From contig CAYLGY010000090.1 of assembly GCA_964383325.1 (NCBI GenBank), positions 1-9,811 on the forward strand: 9,811 bases of DNA, written 5' to 3'. The stretch is from CAYLGY01 sp964383325. Lineage in GTDB: Bacteria > Pseudomonadota > Alphaproteobacteria > Rhizobiales > Rhizobiaceae. The notes under the pieces were generated by a model. That model did no database searches, was not told the origin of the DNA, and was given only the letters and a program-made list of their open reading frames with translations. Of this stretch, positions 1 to 5,843 are shown in pieces. A program made the position numbers and the translations under genes. Numbering within the stretch: position 1 is the first letter of the stretch; each line of letters opens with the position of its first letter.

Positions 1-768
1 TTCGAGGACCAGCTGGCATCGGAGAAGAAGTGCGGCCATCTCGGCGGCAAGGTGCTGATTCCCACCGCCGCGCATATCCGCAACCTCAATGCGGCCCGTC
101 TCGCAGCGGACATCATGGGCGTGCCGACCCTGATCGTCGCGCGTACAGATGCCGAAGCCGCAAAGCTCCTGACTTCCGACATTGACGAACGCGACCGGCC
201 TTTCGTCGATCAGGATGCCGGGCGCACCCCGGAAGGATTCTATCATGTCCGCAATGGCATGGAGCCCTGCATCGAGCGCGCCATCGCCTATGCGCCGCAT
301 TGCGATCTGATCTGGATGGAAACCAGCAAGCCCGATCTCGGACAGGCGCGGCGCTTCGCCGAGGCCGTGCATGCAGCCTATCCCGGCAAGATGCTGGCCT
401 ATAATTGCTCGCCTTCCTTCAACTGGAAGAAAAACCTCGATGACGCCACCATCGGAAAGTTCCAGCGCGAACTGGGCGCCATGGGCTACAAGTTCCAGTT
501 CATCACCCTCGCCGGCTTCCATCAGCTCAATTACGGCATGTTCGAACTGGCCCGCGGCTATCGCGACCGGCAGATGGCGGCCTATTCCGAACTGCAACAG
601 GCCGAATTTGCTGCCGAGGCCGAAGGCTATACCGCGACCAAGCATCAACGCGAGGTCGGCACCGGCTATTTCGATGCGGTTTCCCTGGCCATAACGGGCG
701 GGACTTCCTCAACCACCGCAATGGCCGGTTCGACAGAGACCGCGCAATTCCGTCCGGCAGCAGAGTAG
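1..768 (+). CDS. aceA: isocitrate lyase, C-terminal part (gene enters from the left edge)
   Basis: Isocitrate lyase (EC 4.1.3.1) splits isocitrate into glyoxylate and succinate in the cytoplasm, the first step of the glyoxylate shunt for growth on acetate and fatty acids. The frame is open from base 1, so roughly 180 N-terminal residues lie outside the window. The 255 residues present start just before the catalytic-loop signature KKCGH (fragment residues 9-13, catalytic Cys 11). They continue with GVPTLIVARTDA, which holds metal/substrate-binding residues, then YNCSPSFNW, YKFQFITLAG, VGTGYFD and GGTSSTTAMAGSTE near the C terminus. All are hallmarks of the AceA family and match my memory of the E. 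coli enzyme closely. The protein ends a few residues beyond the E. coli end (AQFRPAAE). The stop is TAG at 766-768. A small gene follows 48 bp later on the same strand and probably shares its transcript. No damage is visible in the portion seen. Confidence 0.97.
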   Translation, partial: FEDQLASEKKCGHLGGKVLIPTAAHIRNLNAARLAADIMGVPTLIVARTDAEAAKLLTSDIDERDRPFVDQDAGRTPEGFYHVRNGMEPCIERAIAYAPHCDLIWMETSKPDLGQARRFAEAVHAAYPGKMLAYNCSPSFNWKKNLDDATIGKFQRELGAMGYKFQFITLAGFHQLNYGMFELARGYRDRQMAAYSELQQAEFAAEAEGYTATKHQREVGTGYFDAVSLAITGGTSSTTAMAGSTETAQFRPAAE

Positions 769-816
769 TCGGCCATTACCGTCACCGGCACGACCGACAG
801 GAGAAAGGAGTACGCC

Positions 817-1050
817 ATGTCACCCGATACACGCGTCAAGCAACGGGCCGAGCAGCAGGCCTCCGAAATGACGCCCGACCAGCAGGCAGCAGTACGCACC
901 CTTGCCAATGACCTGCATCGCCTCAACCAGGCGGTGATGAAGGCGGTCGACGCCGGAATCTCCGTGGAGCTGGTGCGCTCCGCCCGCCATCATGGCGGTG
1001 ACGGCAATTGGGGGGACTTGCTGATACCTGTGGTTGTCCGGAAAGGATAG
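817..1050 (+). CDS. small conserved hypothetical protein downstream of aceA
   Basis: This is a 77-residue, soluble, probably helical protein of unknown function. The ATG at 817 is preceded by a strong ribosome binding site (AGGAG about 7 bases upstream), and GC-rich codon use matches aceA. There is no signal peptide or membrane segment. The first half is rich in Gln, Ala and charged residues and looks like one or two amphipathic helices (residues 5-48). The second half carries the distinctive motif SARHHGGDGNWGDLL (residues 55-69), followed by a short hydrophobic strand. I have the impression that similar small proteins follow aceA in rhizobia, but I could not check this. It lies 48 bp after aceA with no terminator between, and a strong terminator stands 36 bp after its stop, so it is probably the last gene of the aceA transcript. 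A role linked to the glyoxylate shunt is only an inference from position. Confidence 0.8.
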   Translation: MSPDTRVKQRAEQQASEMTPDQQAAVRTLANDLHRLNQAVMKAVDAGISVELVRSARHHGGDGNWGDLLIPVVVRKG

Positions 1051-1085
1051 GAAACAAGACTCCCTCCGCACCCGACGATTTTTCG

Positions 1086-1113
1086 GGCGGCCACTTTCGA
1101 GTGGCCGCCTTTT
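1086..1113 (+). terminator. Rho-independent terminator with UUCG loop, end of the aceA unit
   Basis: A perfect 10-bp stem (GGCGGCCACT at 1086-1095 with AGTGGCCGCC at 1100-1109) closes on a TTCG tetraloop and is followed by TTTT at 1110-1113. It stands 36 bp after the stop of the 77-residue gene and only 11 bp before the left copy of the 53-bp repeat. If the insert is removed, it would sit about 12 bp past the stop of potI, between two convergent units. On the minus strand the stem is followed by an A-run, so it should work on the plus strand only. Confidence 0.9.
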
Positions 1114-1124
1114 CCACGCGCGCC

Positions 1125-1177
1125 ATCATGCGGTCGCGGCCGCTTCGGCCCGCTTCCTGCGCACCGCCTGCCGCTTG
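1125..1177 (+). repeat. left copy of the 53-bp direct repeat (orphan duplicate of the potI 3' end)
   Basis: Bases 1125-1177 are identical, base for base, to 2892-2944. Read on the minus strand, this copy encodes the last 16 residues of PotI (KRQAVRRKRAEAAATA) and its stop, but no permease sequence precedes it, so it is a detached tail and not a gene. The match stops sharply on both sides (C versus G at the left, T versus G at the right). It contains a small inverted repeat (GGCCG CTT CGGCC). Confidence 0.95.
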
Positions 1178-1271
1178 TCCCTGAACTGCTGCCCAGACTG
1201 AGGTCAGCACTTGCGTGTACTGTTAGACACTCCGCGCCAGAAGAAACAGTGGCAGAGTCAATACTCGATGG

Positions 1272-1299
1272 CATTCAACACATCACATTCAACACATTA
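1272..1299 (+). repeat. 14-bp tandem direct repeat in the leader of the unknown insert gene
   Basis: Two head-to-tail copies, CATTCAACACATCA (1272-1285) and CATTCAACACATTA (1286-1299), match at 13 of 14 positions. They end 1 bp before the ribosome binding site of the gene starting at 1313. Their place suggests an operator or an mRNA-level control site, but a chance tandem duplication is equally possible. If the upstream ATG at 1268 were used, they would encode part of the N terminus. Confidence 0.6.
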
Positions 1300-1300
1300 C

Positions 1301-1306
1301 AGGGGG
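1301..1306 (+). promoter_or_regulatory. ribosome binding site that decides the start at 1313
   Basis: AGGGGG lies 6 bases before the ATG at 1313. The two in-frame upstream candidates (TTG at 1211, ATG at 1268) have no comparable purine-rich site, so 1313 is preferred. Confidence 0.7.
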
Positions 1307-1312
1307 CAAGCA

Positions 1313-2761
1313 ATGACCTACACTCCACGTATCAGCAATACCACCCCAACTACGGATAAGGATGTCAGTTCGCTGCTGAGCGAAATGAGACAGCAATTCA
1401 TTCCGAAAGGATTGGCAAGCAGGCTTGGGATAAACCCACTTACAATCTCCGACCTGAGAAAATTCAACGCAAAAAAATATGAACAGATGCTAGCCACCCT
1501 GCTCAAGGAGGCATCTAAAACCGAGGACGTTCTCGACTATGAGAATATCAAGACAGGCCTGCGCAACGCACTTCAGCTCTGCCACGATCCAATGCTCGAC
1601 ACCAGAAAATATTCCTGTGAAGCGATCTGCAAACTTTACATGAAGGCTTCCGAGAAGGAAAAGCAATTCATCGCATCCATTATGGTTGATTCTGTCAGGC
1701 ATTTCAGCGGCAATATCTCCAAACATCGCCTTCCGGATCCAATGACGGAAAATCGTCCATCAAAGCAATTCTGCGAGATTGCGATATCCCATCTACTTAA
1801 ATTGGAAATGGATGATACGCCCAAGCGCAGCAACAACAATGACAGATTTATACTGGGTCTTTGCCTGAAAACCCTTCAGACGCATATGTCTGATTACCAT
1901 CGTAACGAACTCGATGGAGATTACACGCCGAAGGAACCCGATACCGAAAAATCTTCAACTCTGAGATACGACGACAACAAGAGGGTCCGTCTTGATCCCT
2001 TGCAGGATCCCACAAGCCAATGGAATAACGTTCAAATTCACTACAGCCATAATATAATAGATAGCAAGAATACAAGCAACGATCATTCTTCCAACAAAAA
2101 CAATGATACCGTTCTTTATCACGGAAGCGACCAATCGCTCTCCAACGTTCCCGTTAAGAGCAGAGAAGTCACGCCGAACTCAAGCCAGAAAAATAATTCA
2201 CAAGAGAAAGCCGAGTTGCAGAAAATCGGCATACGGACGATCATAAGAGAAATAGAAAAAGTTAGCTCAAGCTACAACAAAGAAAACAATGAGTATCTGA
2301 TTCAATATTTGCCGGAATTGCCCATTGATGAATCCAATCTTGGTGTATGTAAACTCAATAATTCATACGATAAACTAAAAGGCTTGCCCTATGATTTTGT
2401 GTATATGGACCTTCGTGACTCGGACGAGAAGGTCATAGAGAAATATATAATCCACAGGGTGCCGTGCGGAACCGTGGATCTGCTCCAGGTCCGCCAGCCT
2501 AATGCATTCATACGAAACATTGTTCTGGATATTCAACAAGAGCATGAAGACTATGATCCAGGCATAATGCATTGCACTCCGGATAGACTGAACGGATTTG
2601 AAATTATTTCCCGTGAAAATGAGACCTTTTTCTGCGACATGAAGACGGGGGAAGTAACCTGTATCTGGGCAGAAAAGGTACCCGTGGATCAGAAAAACAA
2701 CCCCGTGACGGAAAATTCGCTGAAGAGGGGGTTCAAGCGGTTTCTCCGCCTGTTTGGATGA
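1313..2761 (+). CDS. unknown 482-residue protein carried by the insert
   Basis: I do not recognise this protein. The frame is open from 1211, but ATG 1313 has the only good ribosome binding site. It is low in GC and rich in ATA, AGA and AAA codons, unlike its neighbours, which suggests transfer. Visible parts, numbered from 1313: residues 34-51 (LASRLGINPLTISDLRKF) resemble a helix-turn-helix. Residues about 87-108 (CHDPMLDTRKYSCEAICKL inside) resemble one HEAT repeat, with the DP...R..A...L spacing. Residues about 202-296 are a low-complexity linker rich in Asn, Ser, Asp and His. Residues about 298-461 look like a folded alpha/beta domain containing YDFVYMDLRD and IIHRVPCGTVDLLQV. The last 13 residues (SLKRGFKRFLRLFG ends the protein) form a basic amphipathic tail that might bind membrane or nucleic acid, or act as a secretion signal. 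There is no signal peptide or membrane helix. It is the only gene between the direct repeats. The coding call is firm because of length and composition, but the function is unknown. Confidence 0.85.
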   Translation: MTYTPRISNTTPTTDKDVSSLLSEMRQQFIPKGLASRLGINPLTISDLRKFNAKKYEQMLATLLKEASKTEDVLDYENIKTGLRNALQLCHDPMLDTRKYSCEAICKLYMKASEKEKQFIASIMVDSVRHFSGNISKHRLPDPMTENRPSKQFCEIAISHLLKLEMDDTPKRSNNNDRFILGLCLKTLQTHMSDYHRNELDGDYTPKEPDTEKSSTLRYDDNKRVRLDPLQDPTSQWNNVQIHYSHNIIDSKNTSNDHSSNKNNDTVLYHGSDQSLSNVPVKSREVTPNSSQKNNSQEKAELQKIGIRTIIREIEKVSSSYNKENNEYLIQYLPELPIDESNLGVCKLNNSYDKLKGLPYDFVYMDLRDSDEKVIEKYIIHRVPCGTVDLLQVRQPNAFIRNIVLDIQQEHEDYDPGIMHCTPDRLNGFEIISRENETFFCDMKTGEVTCIWAEKVPVDQKNNPVTENSLKRGFKRFLRLFG

Positions 2762-2891
2762 GCGCGTGCGCCGCAACGGCTTTCAGTCTGAAATCAGGCT
2801 CCCAGCATGTCGCGGGGCTTTTGGCTGGATGAATCTTCCGGACAGACAAGCATCCGCCCCTATCCGGGAATCGGTCCTTCGAAACGGCACG

Positions 2892-2944
2892 ATCATGCGG
2901 TCGCGGCCGCTTCGGCCCGCTTCCTGCGCACCGCCTGCCGCTTG
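2892..2944 (+). repeat. right copy of the 53-bp direct repeat (native 3' end of potI)
   Basis: Identical to 1125-1177. It covers the last 16 codons and stop of potI plus one extra base on each side. Because both copies are identical, the sequence cannot show which is ancestral and which came with the insert. The 130 bp between the stop of the insert gene and this copy (2762-2891) hold no gene and no convincing terminator with a T-run. Confidence 0.95.
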
Positions 2945-3708
2945 GTAAGAAGGGAAGCGGTGATCACCCCGACGGCGACAATGCCGATGAGAATGGTGGA
3001 TACCGCATTGATCTCCGGCGTCACCCCGAGCCGGACCTGGCTGTAGATCTTCATGGGGAGGGTGGTCGCACCCGGCCCGGAAGTAAAGCTCGCAATGACG
3101 AGATCGTCCAGCGAGAGGGTGAAGGCCAGCATCCAGCCCGCGATCACGGCAGGCATGATGATCGGCAAGGTAACCTGGAAAAAGGTCCTCGCCGGCGTCG
3201 CGCCGAGATCCTGTGCCGCCTCTTCAAGAGAGGTGTCGAAGCTGACGAGCCGCGATTGCACGACCACGGCAACGAAACACATGGAAAAGGTGATATGCGC
3301 CAGCGTCACCGTGAGCATGCCGCGATCGAGCCCGACGGCGACGAAGAACAGCAACATCGACAGGCCCGTAATCACTTCGGGCATGACCAGGGGTGCATAG
3401 ATCATCCCGGAAAACAGGATCCGGCCGCGAAAGCGCGCATGACGCGTCAAGGCGAGCGCCGCCATGGTGCCGAGCACAGTGGCGATGCTTGCGGAGACGA
3501 ATGCGATGCGCAAGGTCACCCAGGCCGCGTCCAGCAGGCTGTGATTGGACAACAGGGAGACATACCAGCGTGTCGAGAAGCCGGCCCAGACCGTGACGAG
3601 CCGCGATTCATTGAACGAATAGACGACCAGCAGCAGGATCGGCAGGTAGAGGAAGGAAAAGCCGAAAACCAGTGAAACGATGTTGAAGCGGGTCAGGCCG
3701 GCATTCAT
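2893..3708 (-). CDS. potI: putrescine ABC transporter permease PotI
   Basis: Inner-membrane permease subunit that pairs with PotH to form the channel for putrescine import, driven by PotG. The protein has 271 residues, close to the E. coli length of about 281. About six hydrophobic segments are visible, the first at residues 9-31. The cytoplasmic EAA loop that docks on the ATPase is LEEAAQDLGA (161-170), followed by TLPIIMPAVIAGW. The stretch FTLSLDDLVIASF...GPGATTLPM (196-219) is much closer to PotI than to the spermidine permease PotC. The start ATG (3708-3706) lies 2 bp after the TAG of potH, with GGAAGG upstream inside potH, so translation is probably coupled. The last 16 codons form one arm of the 53-bp repeat, so an insertion event has touched but not damaged the gene. 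The basic C-terminal tail (KRQAVRRKRAEAAATA) is intact. It is the last gene of the operon. Confidence 0.95.
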   Translation of the reverse strand: MNAGLTRFNIVSLVFGFSFLYLPILLLVVYSFNESRLVTVWAGFSTRWYVSLLSNHSLLDAAWVTLRIAFVSASIATVLGTMAALALTRHARFRGRILFSGMIYAPLVMPEVITGLSMLLFFVAVGLDRGMLTVTLAHITFSMCFVAVVVQSRLVSFDTSLEEAAQDLGATPARTFFQVTLPIIMPAVIAGWMLAFTLSLDDLVIASFTSGPGATTLPMKIYSQVRLGVTPEINAVSTILIGIVAVGVITASLLTKRQAVRRKRAEAAATA

Positions 3709-3710
3709 GG

Positions 3711-4625
3711 CTATAGCCTTCCACGGTCCTGGCTGCGCGCCTGTACCTGCTGGAAGATCACCATCGGCACGACGAGCAGCAGCAACAACAGGATCGCGAC
3801 GGCGGAAGCTACCGGCCAGTCGCGATTGGCGAAGAATTCCTGCCAGAGCGTTCGGCCGATCATCAGCGTGCGCGAGCCGCCGAGCAGGTCGGGAATGACG
3901 AACTCCCCCATCGCCGGAATGAACACCAGAAGGCTGCCGGCGATGATTCCCGGCAGAGACAACGGCACGGTGATCTTCCAGAACGCCGCAACCGGCCGGC
4001 AACCCAGATCCTGCGCCGCCTCGATCAGGGAAAAGTCCATCTTCTCCAGCGTAGCGTAGAGCGGCAGGATCATGAACGGCAGATAGGAATAGACAATGCC
4101 GATATAGACCGCGGAGTCGGTATTGTGGATGATGAGCGGCGCGTCGATCACCCCGATGCTCATCAGGAACTGGTTCAACAGGCCCTCCGGCTTGAGAATA
4201 CCGATCCAGGCATAGACCCGGATGAGGAAGCTCGTCCAGAAAGGCAGGATGACCAGCATGAGCAGGGTCGGTCGCAGCCCTTCCGGAGCGCGCGACATGG
4301 CATAGGCGACCGGATAGCCGATCAGAAGGGTCAGCACGGTCGAAATGGCGGCAATCTTCAGGCTGGAAAGGTAGGCGTTCAGATACAGCCGGTCCTCCGA
4401 GAGCCAGACATAATTCGCAAGGCTCAGCTCGCGCAGCTTGCCGGCCAGCCCCGTCCAGCCATCCTCCAGGCTGAACACCGGCAGATAGGGAGGAATTGCC
4501 AGCGTCGTCTCGGACAGCGAGATCTTCAGTACGATCAGGAACGGCACCAGGAACAGGACGAGCAGCCACAGATAGGGCACGAGGATCACGATCCGGCTGC
4601 CGATCATGGGGCGGAGACGAGGCAT
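3711..4625 (-). CDS. potH: putrescine ABC transporter permease PotH
   Basis: First permease of the putrescine importer, in the inner membrane. The protein has 304 residues (E. coli PotH about 317). The first membrane segment is at about 12-33, followed by a periplasmic stretch up to about 85. Strong PotH signatures follow: YPVAYAMS, LVILPFWTSFLIRVYAWIGIL (about 124-144), VYIGIVYSYLPFMILPLY (about 173-190), EAAQDLG (202-208, the EAA loop that contacts PotG), FIPAMGEFVIPDLLGG (235-250) and WQEFFANRDWPVASA (261-275). The start ATG at 4625 lies 9 bp after the potG stop, with AGGA overlapping that stop region. It ends 2 bp before potI. Gene order and spacing show one polycistronic mRNA. No key residue appears to be missing. 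Confidence 0.96.
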   Translation of the reverse strand: MPRLRPMIGSRIVILVPYLWLLVLFLVPFLIVLKISLSETTLAIPPYLPVFSLEDGWTGLAGKLRELSLANYVWLSEDRLYLNAYLSSLKIAAISTVLTLLIGYPVAYAMSRAPEGLRPTLLMLVILPFWTSFLIRVYAWIGILKPEGLLNQFLMSIGVIDAPLIIHNTDSAVYIGIVYSYLPFMILPLYATLEKMDFSLIEAAQDLGCRPVAAFWKITVPLSLPGIIAGSLLVFIPAMGEFVIPDLLGGSRTLMIGRTLWQEFFANRDWPVASAVAILLLLLLVVPMVIFQQVQARSQDRGRL

Positions 4626-4634
4626 GGCCCGGGC

Positions 4635-5788
4635 CTATCCTGTCAGCACGATGCCGGCATCGCCGGAAAAATGGACCCAGGCGCGATCGTGCCAGGTAAG
4701 TTCTCCAGAGCGGTTTCGCCGCGCATTGACGGCGCTGACCTTGACGATCCGGCCATTGTCCAGCCGCAGATGATATGCGGTCAGATCGCCATAATAGGCA
4801 ATGTCCCAGACCTCCCCCGCCACGGCATTATGCCCGGTCTCGGACGGAGGCTCCCTCGAAATGCGGATCTTCTCCGGCCGTATGGCGAAACTGACCCGTT
4901 GCCCCTCCAGGTCCTCGCCCGGCAATTCGGTGCGGATGCGAAATCCGTCCTCCGCCTCGATGGAGAGCGCTCCGCCCTCCTTCCGGGCGGTCCCTTCGAA
5001 CAGGTTGATCGAGCCAATGAAGCTCGCGACGAAGCGATTGGAGGGCGATTCATAGATCGTGCTCGGCGGTGCAACCTGCAACACCTCGCCATGATCCATC
5101 ACGGCAATCCGGTCGGCCATGGTCATGGCCTCGTCCTGGTCATGGGTCACGACCAGAAAGGTGAGCCCGAGCTGCTGCTGCAGATCGATCAGTTCGAACT
5201 GCGTTTCCTCGCGCAGCTTGCGGTCGAGCGCGCCCAGCGGTTCGTCGAGCAGCAGCACTTTCGGCCGCTTGGCGAGCGACCGCGCCAGTGCCACGCGTTG
5301 CCGCTGACCGCCGGAAAGCTGATGCGGCTTGCGCCGCGCGAAGGCCTGGAGCTTGACGAGCTTCAGCATTTCGGCGACCCGCTCGGCGATCTGCGCCTTC
5401 GGCATGCGGTCCTGTTTCAGGCCGAAGGCAATATTGGCTTCCACCGTCAGATGCGGAAACAGCGCATNNNNNNNNNNTAGGACTGGAACATCATGTTCAC
5501 CGGCCGATGATAGGGCGGAATTCCCGTCAGGTCCTGCCCGTCGAGCAGGATGCGGCCGGAAGTGGGCCGCTCGAAGCCGGCCAGCATGCGCAGCAGGGTC
5601 GACTTGCCGCAACCGGAGGCACCGAGCAGGGCGAAGAATTCGCGCTCGTAGATATCGAGCGTCACCTCGCGCACCGCCGCCACGTCGCCAAAGGTCTTGG
5701 AGACGGCCTCGAAGCGGATATAGGGCCGCGCCTCGGGATCATTCCAGGGCGCAAAGCTCCGCCGGATATCACCGGTCGATTGCATCAT
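4635..5788 (-). CDS. potG: putrescine ABC transporter ATPase PotG, crossed by a 10-N assembly gap
   Basis: Cytoplasmic ATPase that powers the PotHI channel. The sequence falls in two frames on either side of the Ns at 5468-5477. The first part (103 codons from ATG 5788) has the Walker A motif GASGCGKST (56-64) and ends ...NMMFQS plus TA. The second part begins AT, then ALFPHLT. It carries LSGGQ (154-158 if joined), Walker B LLLDEP (175-180), the H-loop THD (His 212) and the C-terminal MalK/Pot-type regulatory domain. The family sequence here is MFQSYALFPH, which is restored if the two sides overlap by one A (TCCTA with ATGCGC reads TCC TAT GCG C). That gives 380 residues, close to E. coli PotG (about 377). 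I therefore read the gene as intact. Taken literally with ten Ns it would be frameshifted. A second ATG at 5785 could also be the start. It lies between potF (55 bp) and potH (9 bp). Confidence 0.94.
5468..5477. other. run of ten Ns (assembly gap)
   Basis: Ten unknown bases interrupt potG. The length looks like a fixed placeholder. The coding sense of the flanks needs only one tyrosine codon here, and the bases for that codon are already present on both sides with a 1-base overlap. The true missing length is probably zero. Confidence 0.9.
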
Positions 5789-5807
5789 CCTGCCCCCGCT
5801 CGCGAAA

Positions 5808-5826
5808 GCCGGGGAGCACCCCCGGC
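5808..5826 (-). promoter_or_regulatory. GC-rich stem-loop between potF and potG
   Basis: In the 55-bp spacer between potF and potG, a perfect 7-bp stem (GCCGGGG / CCCCGGC) encloses a 5-base loop. On the transcribed (minus) strand it is followed by only TTT and then CGC, so it is at best a weak terminator. Stem-loops after the gene for a binding protein commonly stabilise that mRNA or damp downstream transcription, so the binding protein is made in excess. That role is inferred here. Confidence 0.6.
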
Positions 5827-5843
5827 CCGTCGGATGAAGGAGT

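Larger units (their letters stand above)
1125..2944. mobile_element. putative inserted element at the 3' end of potI, bounded by 53-bp direct repeats
   Basis: What is seen: two identical 53-bp direct repeats flank a 1,714-bp segment (1178-2891) holding a single gene. The gene is visibly AT-richer than both flanks (19 G/C in the 60 bases from 2041, against 43 of 60 from 5221). The right repeat is the genuine 3' end of potI and the left one is an extra copy. Deleting one repeat plus the segment (1,767 bp) leaves the aceA terminator next to an intact potI stop. What is known: integrative elements often enter the 3' end of a gene and leave a copy of that end at the far side, as attL/attR. What is missing: no integrase, transposase or terminal inverted repeats were found. 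It could be a non-autonomous cassette moved in trans, a decayed island, or the product of a duplication. A repeat of 53 bp is too long for a usual transposon target duplication. Confidence 0.6.

Noticed and set aside
1215..1230. Imperfect hairpin (GTGT...ACAC with one bulge) near the left end of the insert
   Set aside because: It is only six pairs with a bulge and has no partner at the right end, so it is not evidence of an element end.
1211..1312. Upstream starts for the insert gene at TTG 1211 or ATG 1268
   Set aside because: Neither has a good ribosome binding site, and the region contains the 14-bp tandem repeat. ATG 1313 with AGGGGG is better supported.
2781..2793. Palindrome TTTCAG-T-CTGAAA just after the unknown insert gene
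   Set aside because: It is perfect but short, with almost no loop and no T-run after it, so not a convincing terminator. It could be a chance or operator palindrome.
2799..2824. Possible terminator after the insert gene (GGCTCC pairing with GGGGCT, then TTTT)
   Set aside because: The stem needs two G-U pairs and an 11-base loop, too weak to claim.
2893..4569. potI extended upstream to give 558 residues
   Set aside because: The extra N-terminal part is potH read in the wrong frame. The true start at 3708 has a ribosome binding site and gives the family length.
4125..5480. Long plus-strand open frame (about 450 codons) opposite potG and potH
   Set aside because: It is antisense to two clear transporter genes, its composition (Gln, Arg, His, Asp rich) is typical of a GC-rich reverse frame, it lacks a convincing ribosome binding site, and it runs into the Ns.
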